A program made the position numbers and the translations under genes. From positions 1,054,001-1,118,000 of the forward strand of contig LVKA01000011.1 of NCBI GenBank assembly GCA_001709035.1: DNA of 64,000 nucleotides, in the 5' to 3' direction. Of this stretch, positions 34,150 to 43,238 are shown piece after piece; the stretch's first letter is position 1; every line of letters begins with the position of its first letter. Source of the DNA: Candidatus Thiodiazotropha endoloripes. Lineage in GTDB: Bacteria > Pseudomonadota > Gammaproteobacteria > Chromatiales > Chromatiaceae. Under the pieces are notes generated by a model. The model was given only the letters and a program-made list of their open reading frames with translations, searched no databases and was not told the DNA's origin.

Positions 34150-34893
34150 CTACAACTTCGGCATCTTTTGTAATTGCTGATGCCAGAATACCGTGGCGCC
34201 GGCCACCCCGGCCGGCATGGCCAGAAAGTTCAGCAGGGGTACCATCATCATCGCGGTCAGGCCGCCGCCAAACGCCAGCGAGGTCATCCGTGCCCGCTTT
34301 AAGCGTTGATGTTGTTCCTTGAAAGGCAGCTTGTGATTGGCCATCGGGTAGTCGCCATATTCCAGGGCAAGAAACCAGGCGCTGAAGAGTATCCAGAGAA
34401 AGGGGGCTGCCAGGTTGATCACAGGAATCAGAAACAGTAACAACAGGGGTATGGCGCGAAGCAGAAAATAGAAGAGTTTGCGTAATTCAGAGAGTAGTGA
34501 GGGTAATACCTCTTTCATGATCTGTTTTGCACCAGCGGGTTGATTGCCAAGTTTACCGCCGAGATAGAGTTCCACCTTCTCAGCCAACAGGCCGTTGAAC
34601 GGTGATGCAATCAGATTGGCAATGACAGTGAATGTATAGAAAACAACCAGAATGATGGCGATCGCGAAAAGTGGCCACAACAGCCAGCGAAGCCAGGCCA
34701 GCCAGCTCTCATCATCGGGCAGAAAACGATCCATCAATTGCTCGAATTGATCGACACCTACCCAGACCAGCAGACTGAATACCAGAATATTGATGAGTAA
34801 CGGGATCAAAACAAAGGGCCTGATTCCCGGTTTGAAAAGTAACTTTAAACCTTCTAACAGATAGCCGACACCGGAGATTGGATTGCTCTTCAT
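34150..34893 (-). CDS. cysZ: sulfate transporter CysZ
   Basis: 247 residues with the CysZ pattern: several hydrophobic segments (FVLIPLLINILVFSLLVWVG, WPLFAIAIILVVFYTFTVIA, AIPLLLLFLIPVINLAAPFL) and SPFNGLLAEKVE, then a final membrane segment before the C-terminus. CysZ is an inner-membrane sulfate permease that supports cysteine biosynthesis. It is a single gene here with no other cys genes nearby. Confidence 0.93.
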   Translation of the reverse strand: MKSNPISGVGYLLEGLKLLFKPGIRPFVLIPLLINILVFSLLVWVGVDQFEQLMDRFLPDDESWLAWLRWLLWPLFAIAIILVVFYTFTVIANLIASPFNGLLAEKVELYLGGKLGNQPAGAKQIMKEVLPSLLSELRKLFYFLLRAIPLLLLFLIPVINLAAPFLWILFSAWFLALEYGDYPMANHKLPFKEQHQRLKRARMTSLAFGGGLTAMMMVPLLNFLAMPAGVAGATVFWHQQLQKMPKL

Positions 34894-35372
34894 CTATGAA
34901 TACCTGGATTGCTTGATCTGGATGAAATGTGGATAAGGGAGAGCCAATAACTGATTCTGATTTGCTCGGAGAGTACACTGATTCTAACGATCAGAAAAAT
35001 CTTTGGCAGCGATTCGAGGAGTGCCATACACTTTTTTACAATTCGGAGAGTGTGCCTCAGATTGGATAATAAAACAGTCTGAAATGCAGTAGAGGCTTCT
35101 TTAAGACAATCGATCGAAGCATTCTCAAAAGATTGATTCAATTCACAATAGACTCAAACTCACCGCACAGGGTGATGAGTTGAATGGCTTTTATGTCCAG
35201 CAGGACACGAACACACCAGGTGGAGAATTCAGCTATGTTGATATCGTAGATAGTTGCTACCACAGCGCCGTCCCCGTCAGTCCCGATAACGATTTCATCA
35301 TCGATGAAAGCTACTGCCCACTCTACCGATGCTTGAGTGATTCAAGAAAAACGGATTATCTGATCAGGTTTT
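34894..35372. other. 479-bp gap with a possible decayed frame
   Basis: The plus strand holds a frame open from 35105 to 35383 that reads as protein-like (LKLTAQGDELNGFYVQQDTN ... DNDFIIDESYC) but lacks an ATG or GTG near its beginning; TTG 35180 is the only usual start. It could be a remnant of a secreted protein gene. No family is recognised and I do not call it as a gene. The cysZ promoter should lie at the left of this stretch. Confidence 0.35.
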
Positions 35373-35747
35373 TTATTTTGTAATGGTTTTCTCGATACGT
35401 TCAGAGATCGGGCCATTCCGGCCATCGGTATCGTAGGCCGCAATTCCGAAAAAGTAACGGCCGGGCCTCATGCTGGAGAGATAGTAAGCGGTTGTGAGGC
35501 CATCCTTGATATCGGCAATCAACTCCAGATTGTTTGACGATGGGCCACTATAGATTTTATATCCAGCAAGCTCGCTGAGGTCCAGGAAGCTGCCGTCCGT
35601 TCTGGTGGATGGGGCAACCCAGATCAACTGCTGTACCTGATTATCCGATGGATCAACAGAGGTATTGTCATCCTCCCCACCACCATCTCCACAGGCAGTA
35701 AGCCCAGAGGCGAATACCGCTAGTGTGTAGAGTGCTGATTTTTTCAT
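35373..35747 (-). CDS. small lipoprotein with fibronectin-type III-like fold
   Basis: 124 residues with a lipobox GLTAC at residues 15-19 and a short Gly/Asp-rich linker (GDGGGEDDNTS). The remaining domain has the pattern IWVAPSTRTDGSFLDLSELA, YKIYSG and RYFFGIAAYDTDGRNGPIS, which is characteristic of fibronectin type III modules in extracellular proteins. It should be anchored in the outer or inner membrane facing the periplasm. Its function is unknown. It lies alone between cysZ and glnD. Confidence 0.75.
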   Translation of the reverse strand: MKKSALYTLAVFASGLTACGDGGGEDDNTSVDPSDNQVQQLIWVAPSTRTDGSFLDLSELAGYKIYSGPSSNNLELIADIKDGLTTAYYLSSMRPGRYFFGIAAYDTDGRNGPISERIEKTITK

Positions 35748-35979
35748 GGTTTCCTACCGCTGTTCTGTGTTGCCAGAATCCGTTGTTGAGATGTTACATC
35801 ACAAAGTGGCTTTAGCACGGTTATGTGCTCATTTTAGCGGAAGCAGGTTTTACGGTGCGCCCACTGAAATGATACAAAGCAACGTTCAACATCGACCGCA
35901 TGGCCCGCTCGGTCAATTGGATTCAGCAAGGCCCTCGTCCATGATAGTTCCAGAGCCTATGGAACCGGTGTGATCTGCT

Positions 35980-38634
35980 TCAGTTTTCCGCCTGTTCAGT
36001 GGCTTCCGGCATACGGTTCATGACGGCGCTTTTCAGGCAATCGAGCGTGGAATCGGACCATAGAGGCTTGTTCTGTCGATCTGTAATGAAAAAGATATCC
36101 TCTACTCGGGCACCCAGGGTGGTGATCTTCGCGTGCTGCAAGCGGATATTGCATTCTGCAAAGGCTTGCCCTACATCAGAGAGTAAGCCGGGTCGGTCCA
36201 GGGTGACCAGCCGCATGATGGTGCGTTCCAGGGTGGGTTCCTGAGTGAAATAGATTGCTGTCGAGTTATCGAAGTGTTTGTTCTGTCTGGGAATTCTCCG
36301 GCTTACGCTGAGTGGCTGGTCACCATCCTGGCATATCCCCTCTCGCAGCGTGTTGACGATCTCCTCACTACGTAGACCAAATTCAACCGGTGAGCCATCC
36401 TGTTCGAGAACCAGATAGGAGTTGAGTGAGAAGCCGTTTGAGGTACTCATTACCCGGGCATTGACGATCGAGAGGGTTAGCTGGTCGAGGAGGGTGGTCG
36501 TCACGGCGAACAGGTTGTCCCTGTCGATACCGTAATAGAGCACCTCGGTTCCTCCCCGCTTCTGGGTCTGACGCATCTGAATCAGCGGAAAGGCGTCCGC
36601 AGGGGCCTGCAGGATGGATTTGCTGTGCCGCTGGATGGCATTCGGTGAATGGGTGAGGAAATACTCATGGGTAAAGGTGGACCAGAGCTGACGCACCGCC
36701 GTTTCATCAACCTGCTGGTTTTTCAACTGATGCAGTGCGGCCTGCTGTTTTTCCTGAATCAGTTCCTCCTGGGCGAGGGGGTTCTCCAGACCGCGAATCA
36801 GTGCCCGTCGGGTGGCATTGAACAGATCCCTGAGCAGCGAATCTTTCCAGGAGTTCCAGGCATCCGGATTGGTGGCGCGGCTGTCAGCGAAGGTGAGCAG
36901 GTAGAGATAGGTCAGTCGGTTCAGGTCGCCGACCAGTGCGGCAAACTCCTGAACCACCTTCGGGTCGGTGATATCTTTGCGTTGTGCCGTCATCGACATC
37001 ACCAGATGGTTGCGCACCAGCCAACTGACCAATTGGCTGTCATATTCACTCAGGTGGTGGAGGCGACAGAAATCGTAGGCGTCTACGGCTCCCAGCTCTG
37101 AGTGGTTGCCACCACGGCCTTTGGCAATGTCGTGGAACAGGGCGGCCAGATAGATCAGTTCTTCCTTGGGCAGGGTTTTGGCCAGCTGGGTACAGAAGGG
37201 ATATTCATCTGCAAATTGGTCGACACTCAATCGGCGGATATTGCGAACCACCATCAGGGTGTGTTCGTCGACGGTATAGACGTGGAACAGATCGTATTGC
37301 ATGCGCCCGACGATATTTTCGAACATCGGGATATAGGCCGCCAGAACCCCGTAGATATTCATTCGTCGTAATACTCTGGTGAGCCCTACTGGCTGACGCA
37401 GAATCTCCATGAATAGGCTCTGCGCCCGGATATCCTGGCGAAACGCCTCATCGATCAGATAGGTATGGTTTCTGATCAGGCGTATGGTGCTGGCTCTGAC
37501 CCCGATCAGGTCCGGGTGTTCCTGCATCACCAGAAACATTTCCAGCAGTGCGTTAGGGTTGCGCCTGAAGACGCTTTCGTCGGTGACTTCCAGAAATTGA
37601 CTGCGCTGCTGGAAGCGCTGATTGAGCTCGACCGGTTCACCGAGCTTGTCTTTCAACAGAATGCTCTCCTGAAAGTGCTGCAGCAGCATTTCGTTGAGAC
37701 GACTGAGCTCCATTACCGTGCGGTAGTAGTCTCGCATGAAGCACTCGACAGCCAGGTTGGCGTGATCGGCGTCATAACCAAGATAACTGGCGAGGGTACG
37801 CTGATGATCGAACAGCAGCCGGTCGTCACAACGTCCGGTCAGCAGGTGCAGAGCAAAGCGAACCCGCCAGAGGTGGTTCTGTCCCTCGATCAGGGTCTGG
37901 TACTCGGCTTCGGTAAGAAACTCATGTTTGACCAGGTCGTGTAGGTCATGGATCTGGAAATGGCGTTTCGCGACCCAGCCGATCATCTGTATATCCCGCA
38001 ATCCACCGGGGCTCTCTTTAAGATTGGGTTCGAGATTACTCAGGCTGCAGCCCTGCTTGGTGTGGCGTGTACGCTGCTCATTCCATTTCGCCTCAAAAAA
38101 CTCATCGCTGTTCCACATCCTGTCGGGAGCGATTGCCAGCCGCATATTCTCGTAAAGTGCTACGGAGCCGGTCAGCAGACGTGCTTCGATCAGGTTGGTG
38201 ATGACGGTGATGTCCTGCTTGGACTCACGTTCTGCATCATCGATGGTTCTAACGCTCTGTCCGATTTCCAGGCCGATATCCCAGAGCAGTGTCAGAAACT
38301 GCTGCAGCTGGTCCTCATAGGATTCAAACTGACTCTCATGCTCCAGCAGAATCATGATGTCGATGTCCGAGGCAGGGTGGAGTTCCCCCCGGCCATAGCC
38401 CCCGACTGCAACCAGGGAGGCCGCCGCCTGGTCGGAAAAAAAACGCTTCCAGGCCTGTTTCAGAATCTCATCGATCAGATCGGCCCGCTCGGCAACCAGC
38501 TCACTGGTGGGTGTCTGTCCAGTGGTAAAGCGTTCATTGACATCCTCAACGTAGCGTTTCAGATAGTCTTTACAGGGTTGGATTGGGGAGACGTCGTGGG
38601 TGAACGCCTCTCTCAGGGCGGCATAATCAATCAT
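35980..38634 (-). CDS. glnD: bifunctional uridylyltransferase/uridylyl-removing enzyme GlnD
   Basis: 884 residues, the normal length. The nucleotidyltransferase domain shows VAVGGYGRGELHPASDIDIM at about residues 75-95. The HD phosphohydrolase domain has LFHDIAKGRGGNHSELGA in the middle, and two ACT domains close the protein (VTTTLLDQLTLSIVNARVMS and LVTLDRPGLLSDVGQAFAEC). GlnD modifies PII proteins in response to glutamine and so controls nitrogen assimilation. It lies upstream of map on the same strand in the classical glnD-map arrangement, separated by a repeat element. Confidence 0.97.
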   Translation of the reverse strand: MIDYAALREAFTHDVSPIQPCKDYLKRYVEDVNERFTTGQTPTSELVAERADLIDEILKQAWKRFFSDQAAASLVAVGGYGRGELHPASDIDIMILLEHESQFESYEDQLQQFLTLLWDIGLEIGQSVRTIDDAERESKQDITVITNLIEARLLTGSVALYENMRLAIAPDRMWNSDEFFEAKWNEQRTRHTKQGCSLSNLEPNLKESPGGLRDIQMIGWVAKRHFQIHDLHDLVKHEFLTEAEYQTLIEGQNHLWRVRFALHLLTGRCDDRLLFDHQRTLASYLGYDADHANLAVECFMRDYYRTVMELSRLNEMLLQHFQESILLKDKLGEPVELNQRFQQRSQFLEVTDESVFRRNPNALLEMFLVMQEHPDLIGVRASTIRLIRNHTYLIDEAFRQDIRAQSLFMEILRQPVGLTRVLRRMNIYGVLAAYIPMFENIVGRMQYDLFHVYTVDEHTLMVVRNIRRLSVDQFADEYPFCTQLAKTLPKEELIYLAALFHDIAKGRGGNHSELGAVDAYDFCRLHHLSEYDSQLVSWLVRNHLVMSMTAQRKDITDPKVVQEFAALVGDLNRLTYLYLLTFADSRATNPDAWNSWKDSLLRDLFNATRRALIRGLENPLAQEELIQEKQQAALHQLKNQQVDETAVRQLWSTFTHEYFLTHSPNAIQRHSKSILQAPADAFPLIQMRQTQKRGGTEVLYYGIDRDNLFAVTTTLLDQLTLSIVNARVMSTSNGFSLNSYLVLEQDGSPVEFGLRSEEIVNTLREGICQDGDQPLSVSRRIPRQNKHFDNSTAIYFTQEPTLERTIMRLVTLDRPGLLSDVGQAFAECNIRLQHAKITTLGARVEDIFFITDRQNKPLWSDSTLDCLKSAVMNRMPEATEQAEN

Positions 38635-38676
38635 ATTACTCAGTATAAAGGCAGTGAGGCTCAGGCTGTAAGAGAA

Positions 38677-38782
38677 TTAACCGCCAATCAACGCTGATTA
38701 TCGTGAATCTGCGCAAATCGAGGCCACGATGGGATAATTATTCGCGGCATTTTGCGGTGATTGGCGTTAATTCGCGGTTAAC
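38677..38782. repeat. inverted-repeat element with TTAACCGC ends
   Basis: The left end TTAACCGCCAATCAACGCTG and the right end (reverse complement TTAACCGCGAATTAACGCCA) match at about 18 of 23 positions. It lies between the 3' end of map and the 5' end of glnD. A similar pair is found at 56275-56498, and a lone half-like CCGCAAATGAACGCTAAT occurs at about 3072, so this is a dispersed family. Confidence 0.65.
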
Positions 38783-38842
38783 TCACTGCGGTGGATTTCA
38801 GGACCTTGATTAAGACAGGCTCTGCAGGGTATTTACTCCCGG

Positions 38843-39619
38843 TCAGCAGCGGCTTTCCCGCTCTTCCTCGCGCAGAGTCAGCACTTCAAAACCGCTCTCG
38901 GTAACCAGGATGGTGTGTTCGAATTGCGCTGAAAGGCTGCGATCCCGGGTGATCACGGTCCAGCCGTCCTGCTTTAATTTGACCTGTTGTTTGCCGGCAT
39001 TGACCATCGGCTCAATGGTGAAGCACATGCCGGGCTGCAGAACCATGCCGGTGCCGGATTGGCCGTAGTGCAACACCTGGGGGTCCTCATGGAAATCCTT
39101 GCCGATACCATGGCCGCAATACTCTCTGACCACACTATAGTGGTGATTCTCGACAAAGGTCTGGATCGCATGACCGATATCGCCGAGCCGGCAGCCAGGC
39201 TCTACCTTATTGATCCCCAGCCACAAGGCATCCTGGGTGACATCGATCAGTCGCTTGGCAAGAATTGAGGGTTGGCCGACGGTGAACATCTTGCTGGTGT
39301 CGCCATGGTAACCATCCTTGATCACGGTGATATCGATGTTCACGATATCGCCCTTTTTCAGACGTTTTTCGTTGGGAATTCCGTGACAGACAACCTGATT
39401 GACCGAGGTGCAGATCGACTTTGGAAAGCCTCGGTAGTTCAGCGGTGCCGGAATGGCCTGCTGCTGGTCGACGATGTAGTCGTGGCAGATGCGGTCCAGC
39501 TCCAGGGTTGTCACGCCAGGCTGTACATGAGGAGCAATCATCTCCAGTACGTCAGCCGCAAGTTTGCCGGCCTGTCTCATCTTTTCTATTTCTTGCGCTG
39601 TTTTTATTGTGACGCCCAT
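38843..39619 (-). CDS. map: type I methionine aminopeptidase
   Basis: 258 residues from ATG 39619, because the conserved N-terminus MGVTIKTAQEIEKMRQAGKL begins there; the frame upstream is not conserved. Metal-site motifs: CHGIPNEKRLKKGDIVNIDI, GYHGDTSKMF, the His of GHGIGKDFHEDPQVLHYG, and the Glu residues of FTIEPM and FEHTILVTESG. It removes initiator methionine from nascent proteins in the cytoplasm. It is divergent from rpsB, as in E. coli. Confidence 0.97.
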   Translation of the reverse strand: MGVTIKTAQEIEKMRQAGKLAADVLEMIAPHVQPGVTTLELDRICHDYIVDQQQAIPAPLNYRGFPKSICTSVNQVVCHGIPNEKRLKKGDIVNIDITVIKDGYHGDTSKMFTVGQPSILAKRLIDVTQDALWLGINKVEPGCRLGDIGHAIQTFVENHHYSVVREYCGHGIGKDFHEDPQVLHYGQSGTGMVLQPGMCFTIEPMVNAGKQQVKLKQDGWTVITRDRSLSAQFEHTILVTESGFEVLTLREEERESRC

Positions 39620-39648
39620 GTGAAATCGCTTGAAAGTCCGGGAAGTTA

Positions 39649-39812
39649 AACCTGAATCCGAGGGTTCATGACGGCACATAGCGCAAGCTATTGCTTCCCC
39701 AGCGGTTCAAAAAATGCCCGCTTAACCTATGGGTGGAGCTAAGATTGTTTGATTCCACTGGGGAATCAATAGCTTACACTCTGAACTCGCCATCAACCCT
39801 CGGATTCAGGTT
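39649..39812. repeat. nested inverted-repeat element (164 bp)
   Basis: The outer arms AACCTGAATCCGAGGGTT (39649-39666) and AACCCTCGGATTCAGGTT (39795-39812) are perfect 18-bp inverted copies. The inner arms AAGCTATTGCTTCCCCAG and CTGGGGAATCAATAGCTT pair with one mismatch. Size and two-level arm layout match the element at 21414-21591, with different sequence. It ends only 26 bp before the rpsB -35 box and lies between divergent map and rpsB. Confidence 0.72.
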
Positions 39813-39838
39813 AAAAGGGAATGGCGGGTGCGGCAAGA

Positions 39839-39867
39839 TTGTCGCAACAAGCCGGTTATGGTATAAA
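39839..39867 (+). promoter_or_regulatory. sigma-70 promoter of rpsB with GC-rich discriminator
   Basis: TTGTCG (39839-39844), a 17-bp spacer and TATAAA (39862-39867), preceded by a TGG extended -10 element. The following ACGCCCCGC is a GC-rich discriminator, the hallmark of stringently controlled ribosomal promoters. Expected start of transcription is near 39874. Confidence 0.75.
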
Positions 39868-39874
39868 ACGCCCC

Positions 39875-40078
39875 GCTGAATCGCAAACGCTTCAGCATCC
39901 CAAGTCCGCGGAGGCCCTAGGGTTATTCTCGCGGGTAGAAAACACACACATATCGTCACATGGTCCTGGGTGCCTTGGAAGATACTGAGTATTACTAAGT
40001 TTTGCTTATTAATCAGTATCATAAGGTTGGATTATGGGATATGTGGAGGTTTAACCCGATACATATCAGGAGTCACTC
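39875..40078 (+). promoter_or_regulatory. rpsB 5' leader (about 204 nt)
   Basis: The distance from the -10 box to the S2 start is about 205 nt and has no ORF. Gammaproteobacterial rpsB leaders are known to contain an S2-binding autoregulatory structure; this leader is of the right length and position. I have not folded it, and I cannot point to the conserved stem with certainty. The end holds an AGGAG Shine-Dalgarno sequence before ATG 40079. Confidence 0.5.
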
Positions 40079-40828
40079 ATGAGTGAAGTATCAATGCGCC
40101 AGATGCTTGAGGCAGGCGTACATTTTGGTCATCAGACCCGTTACTGGAACCCGAAAATGGGTTCTTACATCTTTGGACATCGCAATAAGATCCACATCGT
40201 CAATCTGGAAAAGACGATGCCCCTTTTCAAGGATGCGATGAATTTCATCGGTTCCCTCTCCGCCAACGGCGGCAAAGTTCTGTTTGTCGGCACCAAGCGT
40301 GCGGCACAGTCCGTGGTCCGCGAAGAGGCGGAGCGTTGTGGTATGCCGTTCGTCAACCATCGTTGGTTGGGTGGCATGCTAACCAATTTCAAGACCATCA
40401 AACAGTCCATCAAGCGACTCAAAGAGCTTGAGGCGATGTTCGAAGACGGTAGTGTTGAGCAGCGTTTCAACAAGAAAGAGGCGCTCGGATTGAGCCGCGA
40501 GCTGGAGAAGCTGGAGCGCAGCCTCGGCGGTATCAAGAACATGAACGGTCTGCCCGATGCTCTCTATATCATCGATGTTGGCCACGAGAAGAATGCTGTG
40601 GCTGAAGCCCGCAAACTGGGTATTCCAGTGATCGGCGTGGTGGATACCAACAACGATCCGGATGATATCGATTACGTGATTCCGGGTAACGATGATGCGA
40701 TTCGCGCAGTCCAGCTCTATGTGCAGGGTGCTTCGGCCGCAATTCTGGAAGGTCGCGCCAGCGCCGCAAACAATGTAGCAGCGAATAGTAACGAGGAGTT
40801 TGTCGAGGTAGCGCCTGATCAGGCCTGA
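40079..40828 (+). CDS. rpsB: 30S ribosomal protein S2
   Basis: 249 residues with the conserved start [20 protein letters not shown] and the family motif [20 protein letters not shown], plus [21 protein letters not shown]2 binds the back of the 30S head-body junction. AGGAG precedes the ATG at good spacing. The gene leads the rpsB-tsf unit, with a hairpin before tsf. Confidence 0.99.
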   Translation: MSEVSMRQMLEAGVHFGHQTRYWNPKMGSYIFGHRNKIHIVNLEKTMPLFKDAMNFIGSLSANGGKVLFVGTKRAAQSVVREEAERCGMPFVNHRWLGGMLTNFKTIKQSIKRLKELEAMFEDGSVEQRFNKKEALGLSRELEKLERSLGGIKNMNGLPDALYIIDVGHEKNAVAEARKLGIPVIGVVDTNNDPDDIDYVIPGNDDAIRAVQLYVQGASAAILEGRASAANNVAANSNEEFVEVAPDQA

Positions 40829-40842
40829 TCCATCGGCAAAGT

Positions 40843-40866
40843 GGCCGGACTCCCCGGAGTCCGGTC
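40843..40866 (+). terminator. hairpin between rpsB and tsf
   Basis: CCGGACTCC-CC-GGAGTCCGG is a perfect 9-bp stem with a 2-nt loop as written, placed in the rpsB-tsf gap and followed by TCAGCATTTCTT. E. coli also has an attenuator-like hairpin here that makes rpsB more abundant than tsf. The T-run is weak, so partial termination or RNA processing is likely. Confidence 0.65.
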
Positions 40867-40918
40867 AGCATTTCTTGTAAGACAGTTTTAGTACTTAAAT
40901 ATTATAGGTAGGCGTATT

Positions 40919-41806
40919 ATGGCAATTACAGCCTCTCTGGTGAAAGAGCTGCGTGATCGTACCGGCGCAGGGATGATGGAGTGTAAAAAGGCATTGGTTG
41001 AGTCCAATGGCGACGTGGATGCAGCCATCGAGCAGATGCGCAAATCCGGTCAGGCGAAGGCGGCCAAAAAAGCGGGCCGTATCGCAGCTGAGGGTATCAT
41101 CGTGTTGAGCTTCAACGATGACAGTACCCAGGGTGCAATGGTTGAGGTCAACTGTGAAACGGATTTTGTCGGCAAGGACGACAATTTCACCTCCTTCGCA
41201 AAGGCCGTTGCAGAGCGTGTTCTGGCCGGTGGTGCAGACGATGTCGCCGCACTGATGGAGCAACCGCTGCATGAAGGCGAAGAGACCACAGTCAATCAGG
41301 CCCGTGAGGCATTGGTCTCAAAACTCGGCGAAAACATGAATGTACGCCGTTTCGTCCGTTTCAATGCCTCATCCGGTAAGCTGGTCAGCTATCGTCACGG
41401 CGTTCGTATCGGTGTGGTGCTTGAGCTCGACGGCGGCGATGATGAGCTGGGACGCGATCTGGCGATGCATATTGCGGCAACCAATCCGATCTGTCTCTCT
41501 GCGGAGCAGATGCCACAGGATATGATGGACAAAGAGCGTGAGATCGTCACCGCTCAGGCCAAAGAGAGCGGCAAGCCGGATGAGATCATTACCAAAATGG
41601 TCGAAGGCCGGATGCGCAAGTATCTCGCAGAGAACACCTTGATGGGTCAGGCCTTCGTCAAGGATCCGGATACCAGTGTGGAAAAGCTGCTGAAAAGCAA
41701 AAATGCACAGATTGTGGATTACAAACGCTTTGAAGTCGGTGAAGGTATCGAAAAGAAGCAGGAAAACTTTGCTGAAGAGGTCATGGCTCAAGCCAAGATG
41801 TCTTGA
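40919..41806 (+). CDS. tsf: translation elongation factor Ts
   Basis: 295 residues with the N-terminal motif VKELRDRTGAGMMECKKALV and the later VNCETDFVGKDD motif of EF-Ts. EF-Ts exchanges GDP for GTP on EF-Tu. It follows rpsB after a hairpin and precedes pyrH by 121 bp. Confidence 0.99.
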   Translation: MAITASLVKELRDRTGAGMMECKKALVESNGDVDAAIEQMRKSGQAKAAKKAGRIAAEGIIVLSFNDDSTQGAMVEVNCETDFVGKDDNFTSFAKAVAERVLAGGADDVAALMEQPLHEGEETTVNQAREALVSKLGENMNVRRFVRFNASSGKLVSYRHGVRIGVVLELDGGDDELGRDLAMHIAATNPICLSAEQMPQDMMDKEREIVTAQAKESGKPDEIITKMVEGRMRKYLAENTLMGQAFVKDPDTSVEKLLKSKNAQIVDYKRFEVGEGIEKKQENFAEEVMAQAKMS

Positions 41807-41836
41807 GTTTTCTGCGCCAAGCCCATGGGCCTAGTG

Positions 41837-41868
41837 GGAAGGCATCCATCGCAAACCGATGCCTTTCC
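41837..41868 (+). terminator. hairpin between tsf and pyrH
   Basis: GGAAGGCATC and GATGCCTTTCC pair over about 10 bp with one bulge around an 11-nt loop. No T-run follows, so this is more likely a pause or processing structure than an efficient terminator. Confidence 0.4.
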
Positions 41869-41927
41869 ACAGCCAGCCACTGCGATGGCTGGTCACCATT
41901 AATAACAGACCCCAGGAAAGGGATGAT

Positions 41928-42650
41928 ATGAGTGCGCTAATTTGCCAACGCATCTTGCTGAAACTGAGTGGTGAGGCCCTGATGGGAGAGGGGGACTTCG
42001 GTATTGATCCTGGCGTGCTTCAGCGGGTTGCTGAGGAGATCAGGGATCTGATCGATGCCGGCATTCAGATGGGGGTTGTGATCGGTGGCGGTAACATCTT
42101 TCGTGGTGCAGGTCTGGCTCAGGGTGGCTTTGACCGGGTACGGGGCGATCAGATGGGTATGTTGGCCACCGTAATGAATTCACTGGCGATGCAGGATATG
42201 CTCTCCCGCCTGGGCGTGGAAGCCGATGTCTACTCGGCGCTTGCCATGCCCGATGTTTGCGAATCCTTTACCGCGAGAGATGCCAGGCGTAGCTTGGAAC
42301 AGGGTCGGGTTGCCATTCTCGCGGCAGGTACCGGCAATCCCTACTTTACCACTGACTCCGCTGCCAGCCTGAGAGCGGTGGAGATTAAAGCGGATCTGCT
42401 GATCAAGGCGACCAAGGTGAATGGTGTCTATTCAGCCGACCCGATGAAAGATCCCCAGGCAACCTTCTATCCCCGTTTGACCTACGATCGCGCTTTGGCG
42501 GAAAACCTTCAGGTCATGGATGCCACGGCAATCGTTCTGTGCCGGGATAATGGCATGCCCCTGCGGATCATGAATATCAACGACCCGGGTGCTCTCATGC
42601 GTTTGATGCGTGGAGAGGCAATTGGCTCCCTGGTGGAAAAAGGCGACTGA
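41928..42650 (+). CDS. pyrH: UMP kinase
   Basis: 240 residues from ATG 41928, which is preceded by AGGAAAGGGATGAT; an upstream start at 41859 is not conserved. Motifs of the amino-acid kinase fold: [11 protein letters not shown] and [11 protein letters not shown] at the phosphate-binding loops, and [20 protein letters not shown] near the nucleotide site. It phosphorylates UMP to UDP. Cytoplasmic. The gene is followed 2 bp later by frr. Confidence 0.98.
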   Translation: MSALICQRILLKLSGEALMGEGDFGIDPGVLQRVAEEIRDLIDAGIQMGVVIGGGNIFRGAGLAQGGFDRVRGDQMGMLATVMNSLAMQDMLSRLGVEADVYSALAMPDVCESFTARDARRSLEQGRVAILAAGTGNPYFTTDSAASLRAVEIKADLLIKATKVNGVYSADPMKDPQATFYPRLTYDRALAENLQVMDATAIVLCRDNGMPLRIMNINDPGALMRLMRGEAIGSLVEKGD

Positions 42651-42652
42651 CT

Positions 42653-43210
42653 ATGATTGATGATATTAAGAGTGATGCGTCAACCCGTATGGGTAAGAGT
42701 GTAGAGTCCCTGGTGCATGAACTGGCCAAGGTGCGTACCGGCCGCGCCCATCCCAGTCTGTTGGATCATATCCGGGTCGATTACTATGGATCGGATGTGC
42801 CGATCAGCCAGGTGGCGAACATCAATGTCGAGGATGCTCGCACGCTGACTGTGGTGCCCTGGGAAAAGAACATGGTTTCGGTTGTGGAGAAGGCGATCAT
42901 GACGTCCGATCTGGGGCTCAACCCGATGAGTGCCGGTTCGGTTTTACGGGTGCCAATGCCTCCATTAACCGAAGAGCGGCGCAAGGATCTGATTCGAGTC
43001 GTCCGCCAGGAGGCTGAGCAGGCTAAAGTTGCGGTGCGCAATATCCGGCGCGATGCCAACCATGATCTCAAGGATCTGGTTAAAGAGAAGATGATTTCAG
43101 AGGATGATGAACACCGTGGGCAGGAACTGATCCAGAATCTGACAGACAAACACATTAAGCAGGTTGATGCGTTGCTGGAGGAGAAAGAGAAGGACTTGAT
43201 GGAGATTTGA
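42653..43210 (+). CDS. frr: ribosome recycling factor
   Basis: 185 residues, the normal size. [20 protein letters not shown] and [20 protein letters not shown] are conserved in RRF, and the long helices of its tRNA-like shape are apparent. It splits post-termination ribosomes with EF-G. It begins two bases after the pyrH stop, so translation is coupled. Confidence 0.99.
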   Translation: MIDDIKSDASTRMGKSVESLVHELAKVRTGRAHPSLLDHIRVDYYGSDVPISQVANINVEDARTLTVVPWEKNMVSVVEKAIMTSDLGLNPMSAGSVLRVPMPPLTEERRKDLIRVVRQEAEQAKVAVRNIRRDANHDLKDLVKEKMISEDDEHRGQELIQNLTDKHIKQVDALLEEKEKDLMEI

Positions 43211-43238
43211 TCCTCCTGAAGATCCCAATGAAACCTCT

